Part shown: one piece after another, positions 21,620 to 27,385 of the stretch
Position numbering within the stretch: position 1 is the stretch's first letter
Layout of the letters: each line of letters starts with the position of its first letter
Virus record (IMG/VR): IMGVR_UViG_3300028025_002453
Location: 1-27,385 of that record
Length of the DNA stretch: 27,385 nt
Direction: 5' to 3' (one strand)
Source of the DNA: a virus
Notes under the pieces: model-generated
What the model was told of the DNA's origin: nothing
What the model saw: only the letters and a program-made list of their open reading frames with translations
Databases searched by the model: none
Program-made: the position numbers and the translations under genes

Positions 21620-21871
21620 TTAACCTTTCAGGAATTCTAACAATTTTTCTTCACTAACCATACCAACCTGTCGTTTAATTTCAGCACCAGTATCATCTAC
21701 TAGAACCATTGTTGGAACAGATCGCACTTTATATTCTTGCGCCATCATCATCTCATTATCAATATCATATTCTTCGATTGCAATATTAATCTTATCTTTT
21801 GCACCATCGATAATTTTTGAAAGTCCTTTACATGGACCACACCACTCGGCATAAAATTTTAACAGCTTCAT
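21620..21871 (-). CDS. Thioredoxin
   Basis: 83 aa, a compact thioredoxin fold. The active site WCGPC is at residues 10-14 (Cys11, Cys14), and the cis-proline loop VRSVPTM follows at the expected distance. It is shorter than E. coli thioredoxin (about 109 aa), lacking the N-terminal strand and helix. It reduces disulphides in the cytoplasm and is a likely electron donor for ribonucleotide reductase; in T7 a host thioredoxin is a polymerase processivity factor, but that polymerase is family A. It sits between the polymerase/hydroxylase and uvsX genes, with its own promoter (21883-21911) and AGGAGA Shine-Dalgarno, so it probably begins a transcript that includes uvsX. Confidence 0.9.
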   Translation of the reverse strand: MKLLKFYAEWCGPCKGLSKIIDGAKDKINIAIEEYDIDNEMMMAQEYKVRSVPTMVLVDDTGAEIKRQVGMVSEEKLLEFLKG

Positions 21872-21882
21872 TTATATCTCCT

Positions 21883-21911
21883 ATTATACAGTAACTTTTG
21901 TTGCAAGGCAA
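21883..21911 (-). promoter_or_regulatory. Sigma70-type promoter (TTGCCT-N17-TATAAT)
   Basis: The -35 TTGCCT is at 21906-21911 and the -10 TATAAT at 21883-21888, with a 17-base spacer, in the 40-base gap before the thioredoxin gene. The Shine-Dalgarno AGGAGA follows the -10 directly, so the leader is very short. It should drive thioredoxin and uvsX. Confidence 0.7.
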
Positions 21912-22463
21912 CTATGGATTGTTCTTGGAATGTGGAACATCAAACACAAATGTAATGCGAACTACATCTCCAACATTTTTAGTTCCATGTGATAGTTTAT
22001 TGTTGAACCAAATCAAATCACCAGCATCTATCTGTAAAGATTCTCCACCAACTGTGTAAACATACGAACCTTGTATTGCAAGATGGTATCTGTCTCTTGT
22101 TTGGTAATAATCTCCAATGTCAATATGTTGTCCAACTTCTCCACCAATCGGCAGTGAAAGGAATCCACATCTGTCAAATTTCTTAAAGTTGCGTTTTAAG
22201 AATCCTACAATCTCTGTGTGTCTGTTATACGCTGGTGTTTCTACAGATGATTGACTATCACCCACATATTGATTTAGGTCTTTTACAGTACCAATTTTTA
22301 ATTGAAGAACTCCAGCTGCAACTGCAGGGAATCCATACTCATTAACTAAATCATGCACACCTTCAATATCTTTCTGAGCACCCCAATCAGCTGGGTACTG
22401 TTGTAGTTGTTTCAATATCTTAGAAACATTGATACCTTTTTTAATAACTCTAATGTTAGCCAA
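21912..22463 (-). CDS. 2OG-Fe(II) hydroxylase, aspartyl/asparaginyl beta-hydroxylase-like
   Basis: 183 aa from a TTG start at 22463, chosen because a perfect GGAGG lies six bases upstream; a further upstream TTG (22514) would overlap the polymerase by 59 bases and has no such site. The beta-helix core keeps H-x-D (HIDIGD), the distal His (LSHGTKN) and the Arg (VRITFVFDV), with IDAGDLIWFNNKLSHG typical of the aspartyl/asparaginyl beta-hydroxylase family. Such enzymes hydroxylate protein side chains using 2-oxoglutarate. It overlaps the polymerase stop by 8 bases. Marine T4-like phages commonly carry 2OG oxygenases; the substrate here is unknown and could be a ribosomal or host protein, or a nucleotide. 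Confidence 0.78.
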   Translation of the reverse strand: MANIRVIKKGINVSKILKQLQQYPADWGAQKDIEGVHDLVNEYGFPAVAAGVLQLKIGTVKDLNQYVGDSQSSVETPAYNRHTEIVGFLKRNFKKFDRCGFLSLPIGGEVGQHIDIGDYYQTRDRYHLAIQGSYVYTVGGESLQIDAGDLIWFNNKLSHGTKNVGDVVRITFVFDVPHSKNNP

Positions 22464-24951
22464 AGAAATCCTCCAATGAACTTTCTTCTTGAGTCTTCCA
22501 ACCCAATGGTTCAATTACAATTTGTAGTGCGTCCAAGAAAACCTTCTCAAACATCTTGTCATAATCTATGTATGATTCTAATTTAAACTCTTTTGGTAGA
22601 ACCTGAGGAAATGCAATCACATCTTCTTGGAAAGGATTCGGTGTGCGAACATACACGAAACGAATCTTATCTCCATCACGGATTGGTTGATACTTCTTAT
22701 CGATTCCCATACGCTTGCAGTGGTGATTGAACAACAATGCGCCACGAACATGGATTGGTGTTCCCTTTGTATAAATCGGACTGCCTGCATACTGCTTCAA
22801 TCCATTCACACCTCTCGGGAAAGCAATCTCTTGAATCGGTAATTTGTCAAACTCTTTTCTAAACTCCATAACATATGTATGTAAGTCTTTTTGATCCCCT
22901 GCGAGGATAACTTGAAGCGAATCACGCAACTTTGTACGAATAACCGCAGGTGTAGATGACTTGACCATCTCCAGACCCATAACTTTAATCTTAGGTTTCG
23001 CAAACTGTACTCCTTCTGAGTTGTGAACATTAATAATATATCGTTTCTTTGCAGTCCAGATGGCTTTGTCCGCAAGAACTTCTCGCTTCATTACCATCTT
23101 CTGACTATACGCATTCATATAATCTGATAGTTCGGTGTAACCTTGATCAATGAATGGTTGGAAAACATCCTCGCAAATCTTATCCATGTACTTAATCTTC
23201 TGCTCAGTGTTCTTACCTTCGCAAACTTTCTCGATGAGATGTTCCAGCGTAAGATAGATTGAGTCAGTGTCAATGGCAATAACAAAGTCTTGACCTTCTG
23301 TCTTAAGAGTCTTGTTAAGGAATGCATTCAACTTGTTTGCCATCCAACGAATGGACAATTGACCAGAAGTCGTAATACCTTCAGCCATACGGATATCAAA
23401 GTAACGGAAATACTGATTACCCATCGCACCATACGCAGAGTTAAGAGCAATCTTCATCGCCATCTGCAGATTGTTAAGACGAGAGATATCTTTTAGTAGG
23501 TGAACTTTTGTTTTATCGTTTTGGTATTCCTGTTCAATCTTTAACATCTGTTTCTTAAACTTGGAACGATTGATATACATCTCTTCCATCAACTCAGGCA
23601 TGAATCCTTTGATGTCTTTGCGATATGTCCAACCATTCGCAGTCATGGCAAGGTCTCTGCGTTTGAGATAGTCTGTATCAATCTCTTTGTTGAGTAACTT
23701 GTCAACAGTCACCGACAACTTCTCGCTCGTTAGTGTTTCTGGAGAGATGTTGTACTGCATAATCAAGTGAGGATACAGAGAGTTTAAGTCAAAGGAAACA
23801 ACCCACTTGTGCATACCAACCATTGGATCTTTAACATAAGCACCTTCGAACTGAGCATCTTTACCAGAGTAAGACTTGGCTGGAATGACAATACCTTTCT
23901 TACGCAGGTGATTGTAAATGATAGTGTCCCACATACGAACCTGAGAGTAAACATCTTCAGGATTAATCTTTGCATTGTATGCCATGGTCAGGTGCAACTC
24001 AAGCAAACGCATCTTATCTTCGAGTTTGTCAACTAACTCCACATCGTGAATGTTGTATTCAACAAAGTCTTTCCAGTAGTTTGTATAGAAATCTTTGAAG
24101 TCATTTCCAGGATTCTCTTTCTTTGCATCATCTAGTTCTTCACCAGCGATGTAATCCAAACGATATGACTCTTGCTTTGTATATGTATATTTCTTGTAGA
24201 GTTCGAGATAATCTAGCTGAGAAATACCCATGATGTCATAGTGAATCTCTTCATTACCTTTAATGAAAGTCTTTCGTTGATTGACATAACCCCATGGACT
24301 AATCTTGTTGGCAAATGTATCGCCCAACTCTCGCTGAATACGATGAATCAAATAGACATTATCAAAGAAGTCAGTGTTCCAACCAGTGATGACATCTGGA
24401 TAATTACCTTGCCACCAAATCATAAACTCTTTGAGCATGTGCTGTTCGTCACGACAGTTTACCATCGTAACATCAGAACGAGGAGACTTATACTCACCAT
24501 ACTTTGTTTGAGCAAAGGTAACAACCTTCTTGGATTGAAGATCCTTGATAGTAATTAACAGAATCTCTTCGTTGGCAGACTTGATGTCTGGGAATCCATT
24601 CTCAGTTTCAGTCTCAATGTCAATGGTATAAACTTTAATCTGTTCCATATCCCAGTTGACATCACCCTCATATGTATCACTGATATACTGATATGCATAA
24701 TTGGTATTACCATAAACAGGAAACCCCTCAACACCTTCATAGCGTTTTAGAAATTCTCGAGTCTCACGGATACCTCCAGGTTTTATTTCGTCAACGAATG
24801 TATCTTCAAGAGTCTTCCATTTTGATTCGGATTTAGAAGTGACAAAAAGCGTAGGGTAGAAATCTACCTTACGCTGATATGCTCTGCCGTTTTGATATCC
24901 TCTAACGAGGATCTTGTCGCCCACTGGGTGGACGCTGGTGTAAAATTCCAT
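22456..24951 (-). CDS. gp43-like: Replicative DNA polymerase, family B (T4 gp43-like)
   Basis: 831 aa. The N-terminal 3'-5' exonuclease has motif I IDIETE (Asp111, Glu113), motif II GWNTDFFD (about 190-197) and motif III YNIHDVELV (Asp303). The polymerase domain has motif A FDLNSLYPHL (about 387-396), motif B KIALNSAYGAMGNQ (500-513) and motif C IDTDSIYL (Asp561, Asp563). All catalytic acids are present, so it should be proofreading and active. It ends SSLEDFFG, equivalent to the clamp-binding tail of T4/RB69 gp43. Its start overlaps the exonuclease gene in TAATG. The codons for the terminal LEDFFG also hold the GGAGG ribosome-binding site of the next gene. A promoter-like site lies about 165 bases upstream. 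Confidence 0.97.
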   Translation of the reverse strand: MEFYTSVHPVGDKILVRGYQNGRAYQRKVDFYPTLFVTSKSESKWKTLEDTFVDEIKPGGIRETREFLKRYEGVEGFPVYGNTNYAYQYISDTYEGDVNWDMEQIKVYTIDIETETENGFPDIKSANEEILLITIKDLQSKKVVTFAQTKYGEYKSPRSDVTMVNCRDEQHMLKEFMIWWQGNYPDVITGWNTDFFDNVYLIHRIQRELGDTFANKISPWGYVNQRKTFIKGNEEIHYDIMGISQLDYLELYKKYTYTKQESYRLDYIAGEELDDAKKENPGNDFKDFYTNYWKDFVEYNIHDVELVDKLEDKMRLLELHLTMAYNAKINPEDVYSQVRMWDTIIYNHLRKKGIVIPAKSYSGKDAQFEGAYVKDPMVGMHKWVVSFDLNSLYPHLIMQYNISPETLTSEKLSVTVDKLLNKEIDTDYLKRRDLAMTANGWTYRKDIKGFMPELMEEMYINRSKFKKQMLKIEQEYQNDKTKVHLLKDISRLNNLQMAMKIALNSAYGAMGNQYFRYFDIRMAEGITTSGQLSIRWMANKLNAFLNKTLKTEGQDFVIAIDTDSIYLTLEHLIEKVCEGKNTEQKIKYMDKICEDVFQPFIDQGYTELSDYMNAYSQKMVMKREVLADKAIWTAKKRYIINVHNSEGVQFAKPKIKVMGLEMVKSSTPAVIRTKLRDSLQVILAGDQKDLHTYVMEFRKEFDKLPIQEIAFPRGVNGLKQYAGSPIYTKGTPIHVRGALLFNHHCKRMGIDKKYQPIRDGDKIRFVYVRTPNPFQEDVIAFPQVLPKEFKLESYIDYDKMFEKVFLDALQIVIEPLGWKTQEESSLEDFFG

Positions 24952-25520
24952 TAAACTTGTTTTCCATACATAAGTTGCATTGCATCAAGTGCGCAGTCGT
25001 GGACAGGATGGTGTTTGATAACTTCGTGTCGTTTGAAGAGAGGATGATCCACTTCTACATAGCCATTTGTGGTTCCAAACATAATGTCAACTGCAGTTCT
25101 GACATCTCTCCACATATTATACCCTGTAATTTCTTCCAAGCCAAATTTAACTGCCAAGGAATCAATGGATAGTTGATCAAGTGAACCTCGTGCCCACATA
25201 GTTTGTTTCTTTGCATTTGGAAACTTTGCCATGTAATCGTAGAACATTTGCATTCCATCTTTTACATTCATGTCTTCATTAGAAGGATCCAAAGATACTT
25301 TGCGAACATACTCATGTTGATCTTTCCACCACCCCAAAGTAGATTGTGAGGCAGAACGACCAGCTTTCAATTGTTCCTTGACATCGAACTTTACAAAACA
25401 TGCATTGTTCAATAGGTCTTGATAAGTTGGTCGTTTCTCTGGATCAAAATGAACCATAGCTGCAGAGAGAATCACACAGTTGGATTCTACTCCCAGTGTT
25501 TCAACATCGAACATGAACAT
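24951..25520 (-). CDS. dexA-like: DEDDh 3'-5' exonuclease (T4 DexA / RNase T-like)
   Basis: 189 aa. Catalytic residues of the DEDDh exonuclease superfamily can be read: Asp5 and Glu7 (MFDVETLG), Asp115 (in WARGSLDQL), and His174 with Asp179 (HDCALDA). It is a little shorter than T4 DexA. The likely reaction is 3'-5' degradation of single-stranded DNA or trimming of RNA; in T4 the related enzyme helps degrade host DNA and affects replication. The ATG has AGGA upstream, and the stop overlaps the polymerase ATG, so it is co-translated with the polymerase. A promoter-like site (25116-25144) lies in its coding sequence. Confidence 0.85.
   Translation of the reverse strand: MFMFDVETLGVESNCVILSAAMVHFDPEKRPTYQDLLNNACFVKFDVKEQLKAGRSASQSTLGWWKDQHEYVRKVSLDPSNEDMNVKDGMQMFYDYMAKFPNAKKQTMWARGSLDQLSIDSLAVKFGLEEITGYNMWRDVRTAVDIMFGTTNGYVEVDHPLFKRHEVIKHHPVHDCALDAMQLMYGKQV
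25116..25144 (-). promoter_or_regulatory. Sigma70-type promoter (TTGGCT-N17-TATAAT)
   Basis: The -35 TTGGCT is at 25139-25144 and the -10 TATAAT at 25116-25121, with a 17-base spacer and AGGG before the -10. It lies within the exonuclease gene, about 165 bases upstream of the polymerase ATG. The -35 matches 4 of 6 bases. Confidence 0.5.
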
Positions 25521-25822
25521 TAGAATCCTCTTCCTTCGCCTTCTTTGGTGAAGAATGCATTAATTTTTTGATCAATAGTCCAACCATTAGTATAATCATT
25601 ATCTTCGTCACAAAGAATCAATGCTTCTTCTTGAGTCATAACACGATGTGATGTGATGACTTCTGGTAATGCTAACTGAGAAAACTCTTTAGCGTCTTCC
25701 ATTGTTACATCATCCATGGCATACTCTGGATTAGTTGCTGGTGCTTCGACCATATAACGCATACGATATGATTGAATTGCTTCGACCATTACCCACACCG
25801 AACCTTCTTTTATATCACTCAT
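25520..25822 (-). CDS. Small acidic phage protein, unknown function
   Basis: 100 aa from the ATG at 25822, one codon after a TTG; AAGGAG lies seven bases upstream. It is acidic and soluble, with no signal or membrane segment. Readable parts are KEGSVWVMVEAIQSYRMRYM at the N-terminus, EEALILCDEDNDYTNGW near the middle, and a C-terminus KEGEGRGF. I do not recognise a family. It overlaps both neighbours by a few bases, which places it in the polymerase transcript. Confidence 0.55.
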   Translation of the reverse strand: MSDIKEGSVWVMVEAIQSYRMRYMVEAPATNPEYAMDDVTMEDAKEFSQLALPEVITSHRVMTQEEALILCDEDNDYTNGWTIDQKINAFFTKEGEGRGF

Positions 25823-26183
25823 CAATCATCTCCTTAGTTAAAGCCAGCGAGTTCTTCAATGACTTTTCAGCAACCCGCAATCCATATTCCATCTCATATT
25901 TTTGTTGTTTCAACAAAGAAATCTCACGAGATTGTTTTGTATTCTGCTCATATAACTCTGTGGTATCTTTCTTAAGATTTTCTACCCATGTAGTAACTTT
26001 ATGAATTGTCACCCAAGTACCATCAGCAAGTTTAGTATGACCATCACGAATACGAAATTCGTCAGTCCATCGTGCACCTTCTTTATAAGATGGCATTGGT
26101 TCAAACAAAAACAATTCTTGTTGTTCTAATTTGCGTAGGAGAACATCAAAGTTTTGTTCAACTGTATCTTTACCATAAAACAT
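25815..26183 (-). CDS. Coiled-coil phage protein, unknown function
   Basis: 122 aa. The N-terminal half is mixed alpha/beta, with an aromatic segment (ELFLFEPMPSYKEGARWTDEF). Residues 70-120 are a heptad-rich coiled coil (TTELYEQNTKQSREISLLKQ), so it probably forms a dimer or trimer. There is no signal peptide or membrane helix. Its ATG overlaps the upstream stop in TAATG and it overlaps the next gene by 8 bases. Function unknown. Confidence 0.55.
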   Translation of the reverse strand: MFYGKDTVEQNFDVLLRKLEQQELFLFEPMPSYKEGARWTDEFRIRDGHTKLADGTWVTIHKVTTWVENLKKDTTELYEQNTKQSREISLLKQQKYEMEYGLRVAEKSLKNSLALTKEMIDE

Positions 26184-26713
26184 TATTCATCCCCCTCATC
26201 AGATTCATATTCTTCTTCACGACCAGACATTGCTGCATGGATGTCACAAAGTGTGCGATGCCATCCATCGGTGTATGTTTTTCCTGGAGCACCACACTCT
26301 TCACAGGTACGATAACTCATAGACTCTGCGAAAGAAATATATTGATAGTGTTTGTCTGTTGCAGCTTGAACATAGAATCGAAGTCCACCAAACTTTTCTT
26401 TCACTTGAACAGCAACTGGAACCTTCAGTGTTTCTTCATCTAGTTTTGCTTTGGCTTCATCAATGGCTTCTTGTGTTACAGTTTTTGTTCCATAAAGAAT
26501 ACTACCAGCACCAACTTCCACAAGATGATTATAGCGACTCTTGGCTTGACGATATTCAGAAGTCAATAGACCACAAAGAACATCGATGATATTATACCAA
26601 CCATCACCACACTCAAGTCCCCAGCACATTGCTGTGGTGCGCATATCTGCATTACGATCTTTAAAGATCAGCGGATACTTTGCACAGAGTGCTTCGTCTA
26701 ATTCTCGTTTCAT
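26183..26713 (-). CDS. Conserved phage protein with CxxC...CxxH zinc-finger-like end
   Basis: 176 aa from the ATG at 26713 (GGAG eight bases upstream; an in-frame TTG four codons earlier is inside the upstream stop region and less likely). The N-terminus, ELDEALCAKYPLIFKDRN followed by MCWGLECGDGWYNIID, is a pattern I have seen in many phage proteins. Near the C-terminus CEECGAPGKTYTDGWHRTLCDIHA supplies two Cys plus Cys/His ligands and probably binds one zinc. The tail is strongly acidic. Function is unknown. It lies 2 bases after the stop of its neighbour and is part of the same tightly packed run. Confidence 0.65.
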   Translation of the reverse strand: MKRELDEALCAKYPLIFKDRNADMRTTAMCWGLECGDGWYNIIDVLCGLLTSEYRQAKSRYNHLVEVGAGSILYGTKTVTQEAIDEAKAKLDEETLKVPVAVQVKEKFGGLRFYVQAATDKHYQYISFAESMSYRTCEECGAPGKTYTDGWHRTLCDIHAAMSGREEEYESDEGDE

Positions 26714-26715
26714 AA

Positions 26716-27141
26716 TTAACTCCAAGTCCTATGTGCTTCGGCAACATGTTCCATGCCATCGTATTCTTCAACGATGTAGTCAACACCATCTGGGATTTCT
26801 ACAATTGATAATTCAGCGTGATTACCATTGGCTTTATGTCCCAGTTCTTCAACTGCTTGAACCAATGCTGGGTCATGTCGTTCGATCTCTCGTTCGTAGA
26901 TAGTTTGTTCTGAACGCAACTTGTTATAAGTCATACGATCGTCCATAGACATTGAGTAGAATGATTCACCTTCTTTATCTTCAACACGATCTTCTGGCTT
27001 AACTGTCCAGTAAGTCCAAAACTTCCAGACACCTCCACCCTGTTCTGGGTATACAGTGATGCCTTTGATCTCAAAGTATCGCATAACAGCTTCGTGGCTT
27101 AAACTAAAGCCACCATAACAACGATTGATTACTACTTTCAT
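26716..27141 (-). CDS. Conserved phage protein, unknown function
   Basis: 141 aa. The opening MKVVINRCYGGFSLSHEA and the later IERHDPALVQAVEELGHKAN are a recognisable signature of small proteins found widely in phages and some bacteria, with no known activity. It continues with VVEIPDGVDY-like beta structure (SIVEIPDGVDYIVEEYDG) that may be a small domain. It overlaps the ligase stop in ATGA (27138-27141). The full-consensus promoter at 27243-27271 lies about 100 bases upstream, in the ligase gene, and would drive this gene and those after it. Confidence 0.65.
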   Translation of the reverse strand: MKVVINRCYGGFSLSHEAVMRYFEIKGITVYPEQGGGVWKFWTYWTVKPEDRVEDKEGESFYSMSMDDRMTYNKLRSEQTIYEREIERHDPALVQAVEELGHKANGNHAELSIVEIPDGVDYIVEEYDGMEHVAEAHRTWS

Positions 27142-27385
27142 TTTATTACCTTTGAATTATCTGCAACATCTTTATCATCACGCAGTTCAATGAACACTGG
27201 AAGGAACAAAGATTCTTCTCCACTTTTGTTCTTGATTCTAGCATTATACTTCACTGCCACGATTTTGTCAACTAAATTTTCTTTCCAATATTGCTTTCGT
27301 TGTGCATCATTGAAACCAGATCCTACATTTACCTTTACAATTCCATCTGCGGATTCACAGATAATTGCACCAAGCATACCTACTG
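27138..27385 (-). CDS. ATP-dependent DNA ligase, C-terminal OB-fold part (partial)
   Basis: The frame is open to the window end, so the N-terminal catalytic domain is outside; only about 81 codons are visible. They match the OB domain of T4-type phage ligases: LGAIICESADGIVKVNVGSG, FNDAQRKQYW, then IVAVKYNARIKN and SLFLPVFIELRDD. The ATG at 27377 is internal, since the frame runs through valine and glycine codons before it. The reaction is sealing of nicks at Okazaki joints. The motif order and length past the G-S-G-F signature fit the family well. The active-site K-x-D-G cannot be seen. Confidence 0.8.
   Translation of the reverse strand, partial: VGMLGAIICESADGIVKVNVGSGFNDAQRKQYWKENLVDKIVAVKYNARIKNKSGEESLFLPVFIELRDDKDVADNSKVIK
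27243..27271 (-). promoter_or_regulatory. Perfect sigma70 consensus promoter (TTGACA-N17-TATAAT) in ligase gene
   Basis: The -35 TTGACA is at 27266-27271 and the -10 TATAAT at 27243-27248, with a 17-base spacer. Both boxes match full consensus although the site lies in ligase coding sequence. The transcript would start near 27236 and enter the 26716-27141 gene about 95 bases later. Confidence 0.72.

Noticed and set aside
778-26903. Many plus-strand open frames of 60-140 codons (for example 16138-16482, 26072-26443, 24241-24558)
   Set aside because: All lie opposite well-supported minus-strand genes, lack ribosome-binding sites in a sensible place and encode low-quality sequence rich in Ser, Leu, Cys and His typical of antisense frames.
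1-27385. CRISPR array, tRNA genes, insertion sequences, integrase or attachment sites
   Set aside because: No spaced direct repeats, cloverleaf-like sequence, transposase or recombinase was seen on either strand.

Overview
The window is a continuous piece of a tailed-phage genome, most likely a T4-like marine myovirus. I base this on a T4-type replication set (UvsX recombinase, gp41-like DnaB-family helicase, family B DNA polymerase, DexA-like exonuclease, C-terminus of an ATP-dependent DNA ligase), on head-internal and virion proteins of the kind seen in cyanophage and pelagiphage relatives, and on a lysis set with a spanin pair. The DNA is AT-rich. Every gene I accept lies on the minus strand, tightly packed with many ATGA or TAATG overlaps, so transcription runs from high to low coordinates. 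No host marker gene is present, so the host (a Gram-negative bacterium, from the spanins and lipoproteins) stays open.

Layout in transcription order. 27385-25520: ligase C-terminus and four small conserved phage genes. 25520-18863: replication and recombination (DexA-like exonuclease, DNA polymerase, a 2OG-Fe(II) hydroxylase, thioredoxin, UvsX, a small conserved gene, replicative helicase). 18853-13421: a run of seven overlapping or nearly touching genes that I read as a DNA base hypermodification system: a TET/JBP-type dioxygenase, a stand-alone class II glutamine amidotransferase, a GNAT-like acyltransferase, a possible PD-(D/E)XK-like protein, a helical protein resembling the aGPT-PPlase/5-hmdU-kinase helical families, a small unknown protein and a P-loop kinase. 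13399-11918: a putative HExxH metallopeptidase and a PD-(D/E)XK-like protein. 11914-3470: a probable head-internal cluster, with N-termini like the T4 capsid-targeting sequence, repeated LDE/LEE sites resembling prohead-protease sites, two nucleotidyltransferase-domain proteins, a lipoprotein and a Dps-like ferritin. 3440-2676: a virion structural protein followed by a strong intrinsic terminator. 2619-39: two conserved phage genes, the i-spanin/o-spanin pair, a holin-like coiled-coil membrane protein and a fibre-like structural protein.

Working model for the central cluster: the dioxygenase oxidises the methyl group of thymine or 5-methylcytosine in DNA, the kinase and helical enzyme activate and replace the hydroxyl, and the amidotransferase and acyltransferase supply or decorate a nitrogen. 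The dioxygenase and the GNAT protein end in the same short motif (S-L-E-x-F-F/L) as the DNA polymerase, and the helicase ends in a close variant; I infer sliding-clamp binding, which would couple modification to replication.

A second window-wide pattern is nine sigma70-type promoters on the minus strand with exactly 17 bases between a TTG-type -35 and a TATAAT-type -10. Two of them match the full consensus, and most lie inside the coding sequence 100-200 bases upstream of a gene start.

All functional calls come from reading motifs by eye; no database search was possible.
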